NCBI RefSeq assembly: GCF_030209745.1
Contig: NZ_JARVRJ010000001.1
Location: forward strand, 372,001-436,000
Length of the DNA stretch: 64,000 nucleotides
From: Arthrobacter sp. fls2-241-R2A-200
GTDB lineage: Bacteria > Actinomycetota > Actinomycetes > Actinomycetales > Micrococcaceae
Direction of reading: 5' to 3'
The position numbers and the translations under genes are program-made. A model generated the notes under the pieces. The model saw only the letters and a list, made by a program, of their open reading frames with translations, did not search any database and had not been told where the DNA came from. Below, in pieces: positions 1-9,800 of the stretch. The stretch's first letter is position 1, and each line of letters opens with the position of its first letter.

Positions 1-1057
1 CCGTCTCGCGGCCTTGGAGCTGTTAGGGGTAGTGGAAGGCGAACCGTCGGGAGTGTCGGAGGATGCCGATTCCCTGACCGGGGCCGTCAGGGAATCGGAA
101 CGGCTGGTGCTCGCCGGCAACTTCAGGGCGGGATTGGCACCATCCTCGGCGGCAATGGACAACATTGCTGCTGATCCTCGCTTGGAGGTCTTTCGGCCCG
201 GTGTGATCCTGAGGCACATGGTGGCCCTCAGGTACAGCCTGGCCTGGGAAGAAGCGGATGGCTTGCTGGAGTCCGCCACCGTGTACGCGCTGCCGCTGCA
301 TGTTGCCCTCTGCCATGACGTTGCACGCGGGTACACCCAACTCAGCCAGGGGTTACTGCCGACGGCACAGCGGACGTTGGAGCCGGCGGTTGCAGAACTG
401 TCCGACGCCGGCCTCCCGGCCGTCTACTCGCTTGCCACAGCCATGCTCGCGTATGTGGAGGCGGCCACCGGACAGACCGAACGAGCCACTGCAAGGATCA
501 AGGAAAGTGGCGCCGCCATGGCTCGGATCGGCACCGGCCAACTCCTGCCGCAGCTCGCTGGCTTGTTCACTGCTGCAGCCCAGGATGCGGCGGATGCCCC
601 GTCCGGTTACCTACTGCACCTGGCCGGGCGGTTCCGTGCAGAAGGACGGCCTACCCTGGAGGCCGAAGCGTTATCGCTCTCTGTGCTCAACAAGGCGAAC
701 GCAGGTGTAGCAGCCGATGATCCAGTGATTGGCCGCTTGACTGAGGTGGCGGGGAGCCTGGACGGTGCTTGGGCCTCGTCGCTCGGTAAGTTCGCCTCCG
801 CCCTGGGGACTGACAACCCAAGACTGCTGGAACTGGCGGGAAAGTCCCTCGCCTCGGACCGCCAGTTTGCGCACGCTGCGATGTGCTATTCCCGTGCGGC
901 GAGCGGATATGACGCAAGTGGACGCTGGGCTGCTGGCCGGCGCGCGGCCGGCCTCCTCCAACGGCTCCCTGGCGCACTCGAGAGTGAGGTTGCTCCATCC
1001 CCGGGAGGGGTGCTGGGGACAACCGCGGGTGAGGTGGCCAACGGCACACCGTTGTGA
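1..1057 (+). CDS. Partial helical-repeat (MalT/LuxR-like sensor region) protein, 3' end
   Basis: The reading frame is open through the left edge, so this is the C-terminal ~350 residues of a larger protein. It is Ala/Leu-rich with amphipathic helix pairs that look TPR-like (stretches such as TERATARIKESGAAMARI and AHAAMCYSRAASGYDASGRW). This resembles the sensor region of large MalT/LuxR-type ATPase regulators. Those normally end in a LuxR helix-turn-helix; here the protein stops after a low-complexity Pro/Gly tail and no such domain is seen in this frame or the neighbouring ones. It may be a truncated regulator or a stand-alone repeat protein. It ends about 50 nt before sufS on the same strand. 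No specific function is assigned. Confidence 0.55.
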   Translation, partial: RLAALELLGVVEGEPSGVSEDADSLTGAVRESERLVLAGNFRAGLAPSSAAMDNIAADPRLEVFRPGVILRHMVALRYSLAWEEADGLLESATVYALPLHVALCHDVARGYTQLSQGLLPTAQRTLEPAVAELSDAGLPAVYSLATAMLAYVEAATGQTERATARIKESGAAMARIGTGQLLPQLAGLFTAAAQDAADAPSGYLLHLAGRFRAEGRPTLEAEALSLSVLNKANAGVAADDPVIGRLTEVAGSLDGAWASSLGKFASALGTDNPRLLELAGKSLASDRQFAHAAMCYSRAASGYDASGRWAAGRRAAGLLQRLPGALESEVAPSPGGVLGTTAGEVANGTPL

Positions 1058-1110
1058 CCGCCCTGCGTGGGATAATTGGGAGTCCCTGAAGGATTTCCAA
1101 GGAGCGCCCC

Positions 1111-2436
1111 TTGACTGCCGTATCAACTCCCGCCTCACTGCAACGGTCCATGAACGCCATGGACAACGCAGAGGTGCTCCGAATCCGGAATGATTTCCCG
1201 GTCCTCCACCAGCAAGTCAATGGCCAGGCCTTGGTGTACCTCGATTCCGGTGCCACGTCGCAGAACCCGCTCAGCGTTATCGAGGCGGAGCAGGAATTCT
1301 ACGAGCAACGCAACGCCGCAGTTCATCGCGGCGCGCACCACTTGGCCGTGGAAGCGACAGAAGTCTTCGAGGACGCGCGCCAGACTGTCGCGGACTTCAT
1401 CGGCGCGGGGTACGAGGAAACGGTGTGGACCTCCAATGCCACCGAGGGCCTGAACCTGATCAGCTATGCCCTGTCCAACGCGACGCTCTGGGCTGCGCAG
1501 GGGAGGGGCAGTTCGGCCCTGAAAGACCTGGCGGTAGGCCCCGGTGACGACATCGTGGTCACCGAAATGGAACACCATGCCAACCTCATTCCTTGGCAGG
1601 AGCTCGCGTTCCGGACCGGCGCCACCTTGAAGTACATTCCGGTAACGGACCACGGCGCCCTTCGCCTGGACGCAGCTGCCGAGATCGTGGGAGAGCGGAC
1701 CAAGGTCCTCGCGTTCACCCACGCTTCCAACGTCCTCGGTACCATCAACCCGGTCCAGGAGCTCGTAGCCATGGCCCGCCTGGTTGGGGCATTGGTGGTT
1801 CTGGACGCCTGCCAGTCCGTTCCGCATATGCCCATCAACGTCAAGGACTTGGGCGTCGATTTCGCTGTCTTCTCCGGCCATAAGATGCTGGCACCGACGG
1901 GCGTGGGCGTGCTCTACGGCAAGCAGGAACTCCTCGATGCCCTCCCGCCGTTCCTCACCGGCGGTTCCATGATCACCACGGTGACCATGGAGCGGGCCGA
2001 GTACCTGCCCGCGCCGCAGCGGTTCGAGGCCGGGACCCAACGGATTTCGCAGGCGGTGGCGTTGGCGGCGGCCGTCAATTACCTGACCGAGACCGGCGTC
2101 GACCGCATTCATGCGTGGGAAGCGACGCTGGGACAACGGCTGGTGAAGGGCTTGGAAAGCATCGACGGCATCCGCGTGGTGGGTCCGCCGTCAGGGACTG
2201 AGCGGATCGGTTTGGCCGCGTTCGACGTCGACGGTGTTCATGCGCACGACGTCGGCCAGTTCCTTGACGCCCGGGGGATCGCGGTCCGGGTTGGCCATCA
2301 CTGCGCGCAGCCGCTGCATCGGCGCCTCGGACTGACCGCTACCACCCGGGCGAGCACCTACCTCTACAACACCACGGACGACGTTGACGCTTTCCTTGAC
2401 GCTGTTTCCGGGGTCCGGGCCTACTTCCAGGCCTGA
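1111..2436 (+). CDS. sufS: Cysteine desulfurase, SufS type (group II)
   Basis: PLP-dependent enzyme that takes sulfur from L-cysteine as a persulfide for Fe-S cluster assembly. The PLP lysine is in SGHKM (about residue 258). The catalytic cysteine is in the RVGHHCAQP loop (about residue 398), the group II signature that separates SufS from NifS/IscS. MEHHANLIPW and THASNVLGTINP are further family motifs. About 441 residues is slightly long; the N-terminal 20 residues and a loop near residue 130 (QGRGSSALKDL) are extra. Start: TTG at 1111, with AAGGAG at 1099-1104 and 6-nt spacing. A SufU gene follows at once, the usual partner that accepts sulfur from SufS in Gram-positive bacteria. The rest of the suf operon is not here. 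Confidence 0.93.
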   Translation: MTAVSTPASLQRSMNAMDNAEVLRIRNDFPVLHQQVNGQALVYLDSGATSQNPLSVIEAEQEFYEQRNAAVHRGAHHLAVEATEVFEDARQTVADFIGAGYEETVWTSNATEGLNLISYALSNATLWAAQGRGSSALKDLAVGPGDDIVVTEMEHHANLIPWQELAFRTGATLKYIPVTDHGALRLDAAAEIVGERTKVLAFTHASNVLGTINPVQELVAMARLVGALVVLDACQSVPHMPINVKDLGVDFAVFSGHKMLAPTGVGVLYGKQELLDALPPFLTGGSMITTVTMERAEYLPAPQRFEAGTQRISQAVALAAAVNYLTETGVDRIHAWEATLGQRLVKGLESIDGIRVVGPPSGTERIGLAAFDVDGVHAHDVGQFLDARGIAVRVGHHCAQPLHRRLGLTATTRASTYLYNTTDDVDAFLDAVSGVRAYFQA

Positions 2437-2494
2437 GCGCATTTTTGATCCCGATTTCTTTGATCCCGAGTTCCCAGAACAGGCAACACACACC

Positions 2495-2947
2495 ATGAGT
2501 CTCGACCAGCTGTACCAGCAAATTATCCTGGACCATTCCAAGCAGCGCCACGGCAGCGGCCTCGCTGACACCGCCGCGCCGGCGGGTTCGTCCACAGGTC
2601 AATCGCATCAGCTCAATCCCGTGTGCGGGGACGAGGTCACGTTGCGGCTGGCGGTTGCCGATGGCACGGTGCAGCAGATCAGCTGGGACGGTGCCGGTTG
2701 CTCCATTTCCATGGCCTCGGCGTCGGTCCTCACGGACCTCGGTGAGGGAATGTCGGTCGCGGAGCTGCACTCGGTCATTGACACCTTCCGCGAGGTGCTC
2801 CGTTCCCGTGGCAAGGTGCACGCGGACCCGGAAATCCTGGGGGACGCAGCGGCATTCGAAGGCGTGGCGCGCTATGCGGCAAGGGTCAAGTGCGCCATGA
2901 TCTCCTGGGTAGCCGCCGAGGACGCCTTGAACCAGGCAAGCGCCTAG
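2495..2947 (+). CDS. sufU: SufU-type Fe-S assembly / sulfurtransfer protein
   Basis: A 150-residue IscU-like protein. The three conserved cysteines are present: C44 in NPVCGDE (with D46), C69 in GAGCSIS and C133 in VKCAMISW. The stretch between the first two cysteines is longer than in IscU, as in zinc-binding SufU. In Gram-positive bacteria SufU accepts persulfide from SufS and passes it to SufB. The open frame extends upstream to overlap the sufS end, but the ATG at 2495 gives the usual MSLDQLYQQIILDH start, so I chose it. It lies 58 nt after sufS and is very probably co-transcribed. Its stop is 4 nt from the convergent nhaA stop, leaving no room for a separate terminator. Confidence 0.93.
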   Translation: MSLDQLYQQIILDHSKQRHGSGLADTAAPAGSSTGQSHQLNPVCGDEVTLRLAVADGTVQQISWDGAGCSISMASASVLTDLGEGMSVAELHSVIDTFREVLRSRGKVHADPEILGDAAAFEGVARYAARVKCAMISWVAAEDALNQASA

Positions 2948-2950
2948 CGT

Positions 2951-4279
2951 TCAGTCCCGGGCAAAGAGGTCCGGCACGCCGTCGCCGTCGTCGTCGCGTT
3001 CTTCATCGGCTTGGACTGCCCGGTAGCGCCGGTTTCGGGCTTTAAGCACGACGGCGGCCAGCAGCGCGGAGACCAGGGAACCTGCCAGGATGGCGACTTT
3101 GGCGTGGTCCGTGTGCGGCGACGCGGGGCCGAAGCTGAGCTCGGCGATGAGCAGCGAGACGGTGAAACCGATGCCGGCCAGCAGCGCCAGGCCGAAGAGG
3201 TCTATCCATGCGATGCTGGAATCCAGGCTGGCGCGGGTGGTTTTGGTGACCAAGAACGTGGTGCCAAAAACACCCACGGCCTTGCCCACTACCAGGGCCG
3301 CGGCAATGCCAAGGGCCACGGGATCCCGCAGTGCGGCCCCGACGCCGTCGAAAGCACCGCCGTCGAAAGCACCGCCGTCAAAACCTAATAAGGTGACGCC
3401 CGCGGAGAAGAAAGCGAAAACGGGGACGGCGAAGCCGGCAGAGAACGGCCGGAGACGGTGTTCGAGGTACTCAGCCAAGCCCTCAGCAGGTTCGTTTTTC
3501 CTCCCGCTGGCCGAGACGGGAACGGCGAAGCCCAACAGCACTCCGGCCACCGTGGCATGAATCCCCGAGGCGTGGACCAAACCCCAGGTTGCAAGCGCCA
3601 GGGGGAGCAGGACGTACCAGGTGCGGACGCGCTTTTGGACAAGCACGGTGAACAGGCCCAAGGGAACCAAAGCGGCCAGCAGCAGGAGCGGCTGGAGTCC
3701 CGAGGAGTAGAAGAAAGCAATGATGCCGATGGCGATGAGGTCATCCACCACGGCGAGCGTCAATAAGAAGGTTCTCAACGCGGCTGGAAGATGGGTGTTG
3801 ATAACGGCCAGGACCGCCAGGGCGAAGGCGATGTCCGTGGCCGTGGGAATTGCCCACCCTGTCAGCGTGTCCCGGTTTCCGAGGTTGAAGAGCACGTAGA
3901 TGAGGGCCGGAACCGCCACGCCACCTACGGCAGCGGCCACGGGAACCACTGCCCGGGCCGGTTTGCGGAGCTCCCCGGCAACGAATTCGCGCTTGAGCTC
4001 CAAGCCTGCGAGGAAGAAAAACACCGCCAGCAGGCCGTCGGAGGCCCAATGGCCAAGACTCAGATCCAAGTGCCACGGCGCGTAGCCGAAACCGAGGTCC
4101 CGTAGGGCGAAGTAGCCATCAGCTGCCGGGGAATTCGCCCAGACGAGGGCGGCCACGGTGGCCGCGAGGAGGAGCGCACCGCCAACAGTCTCCGTGCGGA
4201 GAATCGCGAGGATACGGCGGTACTCGGGGTAGCTTGAGCGGGTGAAAAGGCGGTTGGAAGGTGCCGGTAACTTGGACAC
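2951..4279 (-). CDS. nhaA: Na+/H+ antiporter NhaA
   Basis: Inner-membrane antiporter exchanging Na+ for protons, for pH and sodium homeostasis. It has about 11-12 hydrophobic segments. The ion-binding Asp pair is in [11 protein letters not shown] (D179/D180, corresponding to D163/D164 of E. coli), and the unwound-helix motif is [14 protein letters not shown] (D149). At 442 residues it is longer than E. coli NhaA (388), with a hydrophilic acidic tail ([16 protein letters not shown]) and a Gly-rich cytoplasmic loop. The loop contains [11 protein letters not shown], encoded by three tandem 15-bp units. Start: GTG at 4279, with AAGGAA just upstream on the minus strand. A long palindrome lies between this gene and its upstream neighbour. 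Confidence 0.95.
   Translation of the reverse strand: MSKLPAPSNRLFTRSSYPEYRRILAILRTETVGGALLLAATVAALVWANSPAADGYFALRDLGFGYAPWHLDLSLGHWASDGLLAVFFFLAGLELKREFVAGELRKPARAVVPVAAAVGGVAVPALIYVLFNLGNRDTLTGWAIPTATDIAFALAVLAVINTHLPAALRTFLLTLAVVDDLIAIGIIAFFYSSGLQPLLLLAALVPLGLFTVLVQKRVRTWYVLLPLALATWGLVHASGIHATVAGVLLGFAVPVSASGRKNEPAEGLAEYLEHRLRPFSAGFAVPVFAFFSAGVTLLGFDGGAFDGGAFDGVGAALRDPVALGIAAALVVGKAVGVFGTTFLVTKTTRASLDSSIAWIDLFGLALLAGIGFTVSLLIAELSFGPASPHTDHAKVAILAGSLVSALLAAVVLKARNRRYRAVQADEERDDDGDGVPDLFARD
3344..3388. repeat. Three tandem 15-bp units inside nhaA
   Basis: Unit gccgtcgaaagcacc occurs twice exactly (3344-3358, 3359-3373) and a third time in degenerate form (3374-3388). It encodes a repeated GGAFD loop between two transmembrane segments of NhaA. 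The unit keeps the frame, so copy-number change would only alter loop length. Confidence 0.85.
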
Positions 4280-4352
4280 GAAGTTCCTTATCTGGTCAGG
4301 GCGTTACAAATAAACCGCCGACCAGACTTCCCGGCACACCAATATCCACTCT

Positions 4353-4420
4353 ACCCAACCAGGGGACAGCACATGTCCCAATAACCGCTCAGGGAAACGT
4401 GTGCTGTCCCCTGGTTAGGT
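4353..4420. repeat. Long intergenic inverted repeat (21-nt arms, 26-nt loop)
   Basis: The arm at 4353-4373 pairs with that at 4400-4420 with one mismatch (core AACCAGGGGACAGCACA). The loop contains further partial pairing (ATGTCCC with GGGAAACGT), so the whole element could form an extended cruciform. It lies after the stop of the SCO4848-type gene and upstream of nhaA, both minus strand, and has no clear T-run. It may act as a terminator for the upstream operon or be a dispersed palindromic repeat. Confidence 0.8.
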
Positions 4421-4430
4421 GCGGGCAGCG

Positions 4431-4652
4431 CTAGGCGACCAGGCCCACGACGCCGATCACCGCAGTCGCGAGGCCAAGGACCATGGAGATACTGACCAGG
4501 ACAACGTGGACCGTGAGGAACTTGGTGGCCTTACCGGCAGTGTCGCGGGCGCGGGGATCCTTCATCACGCGCTTGAGGAACTGCGGCCACACCGCCAAGG
4601 ACCACACTCCGGCAATGACCAGGATGATCGCCAGGATTGCGGGGATGTTCAT
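4431..4652 (-). CDS. Small membrane protein, SCO4848 family
   Basis: A 73-residue protein with two hydrophobic helices (residues ~3-20 and ~48-70) flanking a short basic loop. The pattern GVWSLAVWPQFLKRVMKDPRA followed by LTVHVVLVSISMVLG matches the SCO4848-type family of actinobacterial membrane proteins, whose role is unknown. The open frame continues upstream into the DUF2505 gene, but the ATG at 4652 gives a compact protein and sits 2 nt after that gene's stop, indicating translational coupling. The two form a short minus-strand operon. Confidence 0.75.
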   Translation of the reverse strand: MNIPAILAIILVIAGVWSLAVWPQFLKRVMKDPRARDTAGKATKFLTVHVVLVSISMVLGLATAVIGVVGLVA

Positions 4653-4654
4653 GC

Positions 4655-5152
4655 TTAGTGGCTTTCGAGCCAGGCTTCGGCCTGCTGCGACTGGATGTTC
4701 AAAGCCTTGCCGACCATGGGCTCGGCGGCATCGGCGATCTTGCCGCCGAGGAACGGAACGGAGGAAGACACGGTGCCTTCGAGTTCGATGCGCGTGCCGG
4801 TACCGTCGGCCACCAGGCGCTGGACAGCTTTGACGTCCAACGGAGCGCCGGAAACCTTGAGGGCAATGTTGCTCGAACGCGAGCCGTCCGCTGCCGGGGC
4901 TTCCCACTGCTCGTTCTGGGTCACGGTAAGGGTTTCACCGACGAACTTACGGGCCATTTCCGGCAATCGAGTGGTGGGCAGGGTCCGGACGGTGGTGGTG
5001 CTGAACGGCCCGGCGGTATCGCCCTCGATGGTGAACGACACGAGGGAGCCGCCCACCAGTTCGCTCGTGTGGCGCAGGAAGTCCTCGTCAACAAATACGG
5101 CGGTGACGCGGTCAACGCTGTGCGGAAGTGTGGTGGATGCGCTCAGTGCCAT
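4655..5152 (-). CDS. DUF2505 family protein
   Basis: A 165-residue soluble protein starting MALSASTTLPHSVDRV. The layout (an N-terminal strand with 'LPHSVDRVTAVFVDEDFLRH', a central beta-rich half, and a C-terminal helix preceded by GGKIADAAEPMVGKAL) is that of DUF2505, a START/SRPBCC-like fold common in Actinobacteria. Such folds usually bind a hydrophobic ligand; the ligand here is unknown. Start: ATG at 5152, preceded by a good GGAGG on the minus strand. It is followed after 2 nt by the SCO4848-type gene, so the two are probably co-expressed. The convergent or upstream genes give no functional hint. Confidence 0.75.
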   Translation of the reverse strand: MALSASTTLPHSVDRVTAVFVDEDFLRHTSELVGGSLVSFTIEGDTAGPFSTTTVRTLPTTRLPEMARKFVGETLTVTQNEQWEAPAADGSRSSNIALKVSGAPLDVKAVQRLVADGTGTRIELEGTVSSSVPFLGGKIADAAEPMVGKALNIQSQQAEAWLESH

Positions 5153-5199
5153 GGGTCCTCCGTGGATGGTGGTGGTGAAGCTTTTTAGCTCCCAACATC

Positions 5200-6789
5200 C
5201 TACGGGGTCTCGCTGGGCACCCCGGAACCGGCCGCCTCCGGCGTCTCTTGGAGGGCCATCGCGGCAGCGGAAATGTTGCGGGCCATGGAGGGGAAGATGA
5301 ATCCGTGGAACGGGTACACACCCAGCCAATAGAGCCTGCCCGCCAAACCACGCGGAAAGAAGATGGCGCGCTGTTTGTAAAGGCTGCCATCGCCGTCGGG
5401 CTCTACACCCAACTCAAGCCACGCACCTCCAGGGGCCCGCATCTCGGCCCGCAAGCGCAGGAGATGGCCCCGCTCGATGGCCTCTACACGCCACCAATCA
5501 ACTACCTCGCCCGTGTTCAGCGTCTTGGGATGCCGGCGCCCACGCAACAGCCCGGCGCCACCCTGCAGCTTGTCCATCCATCCCCGGATCCGCCAGGCCA
5601 GGGGCAGTGAATACCACCCATTCTTCCCGCCGATGCCCTCAATGATGGTCCACACCTGCTCAGGCTTCGCTTCGCTGTGGAAGGTGCGCTCATCGAGATA
5701 CACCTTGTAACCGGCCCAGTCGGGGTCGCTCGGCAGCGGATCGGCGTCGATCCCGGCATTGGCCCAGGTGGTCTCCACCTGCCCGTCCCTTTCCTTGCCG
5801 AGCGCCAGGGCGACGGCGCGGCGGTACGGCGTCAGGCCGCCGTCGGGCTTGGGAATGTAGTGGTCGACGTCGTGCTCCCGTGACACGGCGTCGTGCTGGA
5901 GTGACTGCACCAAAGGTAAGGACATGGACCACGGAATGGGCGTCACCAGGGCAACCCATAGCCCGGCCAGCTTGGGCGCCGGGACCGGGAGCGCGATAAC
6001 CAGCCGCCGCGGAAGCCCACGCTCCGCGGCATATTCATTCATCATTTCCTTGTACTTCAAGACCTCGCGGGAGCCGATGTCGAAAGAACGGTTCAGCTTC
6101 TCCGGGAGGGCAGCGGCCGCAACGAGGTAGTGCAGCACGTCGCGGACCGCTATTGCCTCGATCCTGTTATTCACCCAACTGGGTGCGGGCATCACAGGCA
6201 GGGTGTCGGCAAGGTGCCGGATCATCTCGAAGGACGCTGACCCCGAACCAATCACCACGCCGGCCTGGAAGACGATCGAATCGACCGGCGACTCGAGGAA
6301 TACACGCCCCACGGTCTCGCGTGAACGCATGTGTGTGGAAAGCTCCGTGTCCGCCGGGTGCAGGCCGCCCAAGTACACAATCCTGTCCACGCCGGCGTCG
6401 GCTGCGGCGCCTGCGACCAGGCGGGCCATGGCTTCCTCCTTGGCCTCGAAACCCCCGCCGGATGCCATGGAATGGACCAGGTAGTACAGGACCTCGACGC
6501 CGCTCAAAGCTTCGGTGAGTCCCTCGGCGTCGGACAGGCTGTTCTCCACAATTTCAACGCGGTCATGCCAGGGGACGTCGGCAATCTTCTGCGGCGTGCG
6601 GACCAGGACCTTGACCCTGTGGCCCGCTTCGAGGAGCCGGGGGACCAGGCGTCCGCCGATGTAGCCGGTGGCGCCGGTGACCAAGACGGTCCTGGGCTGC
6701 TCAGGGGTGTTCGAATGGGTGGCTTCGGAAGGCTGCAACGGAACTCCTGGGGGTGGGGGAGGGGTAGGCTGGAATGACCCGGCATTCAT
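5200..6789 (-). CDS. SDR-type NAD(P)-binding oxidoreductase with DUF2867 domain
   Basis: A 529-residue two-domain protein. Residues ~33-330 are an atypical SDR/NmrA-like Rossmann domain with VTGATGYIGGRLVPRLLEAGH as nucleotide loop. Residues ~355-510 match DUF2867 (SRPBCC-like; LDERTFHSEAKPEQVWTIIEGIGG, NTGEVVDWWRVEAIERG). This fusion recurs in actinobacteria and proteobacteria as an 'SDR family oxidoreductase' of unknown substrate. Near the Rossmann end two hydrophobic stretches (ALPVPAPKLAGLWVALVTPIPWS) suggest membrane association. The N-terminus is Pro-rich (PTPPPPPGVPL). Start: ATG at 6789, 57 nt from the divergent mfd start, so the promoters must overlap. Confidence 0.85.
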   Translation of the reverse strand: MNAGSFQPTPPPPPGVPLQPSEATHSNTPEQPRTVLVTGATGYIGGRLVPRLLEAGHRVKVLVRTPQKIADVPWHDRVEIVENSLSDAEGLTEALSGVEVLYYLVHSMASGGGFEAKEEAMARLVAGAAADAGVDRIVYLGGLHPADTELSTHMRSRETVGRVFLESPVDSIVFQAGVVIGSGSASFEMIRHLADTLPVMPAPSWVNNRIEAIAVRDVLHYLVAAAALPEKLNRSFDIGSREVLKYKEMMNEYAAERGLPRRLVIALPVPAPKLAGLWVALVTPIPWSMSLPLVQSLQHDAVSREHDVDHYIPKPDGGLTPYRRAVALALGKERDGQVETTWANAGIDADPLPSDPDWAGYKVYLDERTFHSEAKPEQVWTIIEGIGGKNGWYSLPLAWRIRGWMDKLQGGAGLLRGRRHPKTLNTGEVVDWWRVEAIERGHLLRLRAEMRAPGGAWLELGVEPDGDGSLYKQRAIFFPRGLAGRLYWLGVYPFHGFIFPSMARNISAAAMALQETPEAAGSGVPSETP

Positions 6790-6846
6790 CTGAATTTCCG
6801 GGCATTTGTGTTGCCTGCCCTTGGAACCACCCTAGGAGTTTCAGCC

Positions 6847-9800
6847 ATGAGCCTCAACGGTCTGCGCCGCGCACTGGCGGAGGACAAGACTTTCGCCCGC
6901 GTCCGTACGGAGGCTGAGCGGCCCTTCGCCGACCGCAACAGCGACTACCAGATCAGTGCCCCCACAGGGATGCGGGCCGTGTTGCTTGCTGAGATGGCCG
7001 ACGCTTTGGTGTCCGGCGACACGACGAATGGACAGAGCGTACCGGTGGTCCTCGCCGTCACCGCCACCGGCCGCGAAGCCGAGGACCTTACCGCAGCCCT
7101 GGCTTCCTACCTTCCCGCGGACTCGGTAGCGACCTTCCCCAGCTGGGAAACCCTTCCGCACGAAAGGCTCTCGCCGCGCTCCGATACTGTCGGGCGCCGG
7201 CTTTCGGTCCTCCGCCGCCTCACCCACCCGGAAAGCTCGACGTCGGCCCCCCTCCGCGTGGTGGTGGCTCCCGTTCGTGCTGTGGTCCAGCCCATTGTGG
7301 CCGGACTGGGCGACCTGGTTCCGGTCACCCTGCAAGTGGGCCAAGACCGTTCCTTCACTGACGTGGTCCGGGCCCTCTCCGATGCCGCCTACGCCCGGGT
7401 GGACATGGTGACGCATCGCGGTGAATTCGCAGTGCGCGGTGGCATCCTGGACGTTTTCCCGCCTACCGAGGACCACCCCATCCGCGTGGAGTTCTTCGGC
7501 GATGAGGTGGACCAGATGCGGTGGTTTGCCGTCGCAGACCAGCGCTCGCTGTCTGCGCCCGGCGTTCACCATCCCACGGAACTGCACGCTCCGCCCTGCC
7601 GCGAAATCCTGATCACGCCCTCGGTGATGTCCCGCGCCGCGAAGCTTAAGGCAGACATGCCGGCAGCGGCTGACATGCTGGAGAAGATCGCCGGTGGAAT
7701 CGCCGTGGAAGGAATGGAGTCCCTGGCGCCCGTGCTGGTTGATTCCATGGTTCCATTCGTGGATTCGTTACCGGCCGGCTCGCTGTCAGTGGTCATCGAA
7801 CCCGAGAAGGTGCGCACCCGTGCGCACGACCTCGCCGCCACCAATGAGGAGTTCCTCGAAGCCGCGTGGTCAACAGCGTCCGACGGCGGTTCGGCTCCCC
7901 TTGACCTTTCTTCCCAGGCCTCGTCGGACCTGCACGCCGCCAGCTTCCGTTCCCTGACGGACACCCGCTCGGCAGCCTTGGAACACAGTGTGTCGTGGTG
8001 GTCCATTACCTCCCTCGCGACCGACGAAGACCTGGTCCTGGATATCGACGTCCTCAACATGCGCGCCCGGGAGCCCCGGGGCTACCAGGGCGATGTGGCC
8101 GAGATGCTCGAGTTCATTGGCTCCCGGGTCCGGGACCAGTGGCGTCTGGTGGTGGTCACGGACGGTCCTGGGCCTGCGCAGCGCCTTGCCGAGTTGTTCC
8201 ATGACGCGGAGATTCCTTGCTCCCGGGTGGACTCGCTGGATAAGGAACCCCAGGCCGGGATCATCGAGGTGACCACCGCCGCCGTCGGACGTGGTTTTGT
8301 TTTGGACGGCCTCAAACTGGGCCTGTTGACCGAAGCCGATTTGCTGGGGCGCGCCAGTGCGGGCTCCACCAAGGACATGCGGCGCATGCCGTCCAAGAGG
8401 CGCAACGCCGTGGATCCCTTGCAACTGCATGCGGGGGACTTTGTGGTACACGAACAGCACGGCATCGGCCGGTTCGTGGAGCTGATCCAGCGGAAGGTGG
8501 CCGGTACGTCCTCCTCCGATGCCGGACTGCGGGAATACCTGGTGCTGGAATACGCGCCGTCCAAGCGGGGTGCGCCGGGGGACCGGCTTTTCGTTCCGAC
8601 GGACCAGCTTGACCAGGTAACGCGCTACGTCGGCGGTGATGCGCCTGCGCTGAGCAAGATGGGTGGCGCGGACTGGGCCAGCACCAAGTCCAAGGCACGC
8701 AAGGCCGTCAAGGAAATCGCCGGTGAACTGATCCGGCTCTACTCGGCGCGAATGGCCTCCCGTGGGCACGCCTTCGCGCCCGACACGCCGTGGCAGCGGG
8801 AGCTCGAAGAGGCGTTCCCGTACGTGGAGACTCCGGACCAGCTGACAACCATCAACGAGGTCAAGGCGGACATGGAGCGGGAGATCCCCATGGATCGCCT
8901 GGTGTCCGGGGACGTCGGCTACGGCAAGACCGAAATCGCCGTCCGGGCCGCTTTCAAGGCCGTCCAGGACGGTAAGCAAGTGGCCGTCCTGGTCCCCACC
9001 ACCCTCCTCGCCCAGCAGCATTATGAGACGTTCACTGAGCGCTTCTCCGGCTTCCCCCTGCGCGTGAAGCCGCTCTCACGGTTCCAGTCCGCGAAGGAAG
9101 CCAAAGAGACGGCCGACGGCGTGAAGAGCGGCGCCGTGGACGTGGTAATCGGCACCCACCGGCTCCTGTCCAAGGACTTCCAGTTCAAGGACCTTGGCCT
9201 GGTTATCGTTGACGAAGAGCAGCGGTTTGGCGTTGAACATAAGGAAGCGCTGAAGAAAATGCGCACCAACGTGGACGTCCTGGCCATGAGCGCCACACCG
9301 ATCCCGCGAACCTTGGAAATGTCCCTCACCGGCATTCGGGAAACCTCCACGCTGGCCACTCCACCTGAAGAGCGCCATCCGGTCCTGACTTATGTGGGCC
9401 CCTACACCAACAAGCAGACCTCCGCCGCGATCCGCCGGGAGTTGATGCGCGAGGGCCAAGTGTTCTTCGTGCACAACCGGGTGTCTTCCATTGAACGCAT
9501 TGCCGCCCAGATCCGCGAACTTGTTCCCGAAGCCCGGGTGGAAGTGGCGCACGGCCAAATGTCCGAGAGCCGCCTGGAAAAGATCATTGTGGACTTCTGG
9601 GAGAAGCGCTTCGATGTGCTGGTGTGCACCACCATCATCGAGACAGGCCTGGATATCTCCAACGCCAACACCCTCATTGTGGACGGTGCCGACAAGTACG
9701 GACTCTCGCAGCTCCACCAGCTCCGGGGACGCGTTGGCCGTGGCCGTGAACGCGCCTACGCCTACTTCCTCTACCCTTCGGAAAAACCACTCGGTGAGGT

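Noticed and set aside
4280..4430. Sodium-responsive RNA motif upstream of nhaA
   Set aside because: Only a plain long palindrome and a 7-bp inverted repeat are present; I could not match any known nhaA-associated RNA motif.
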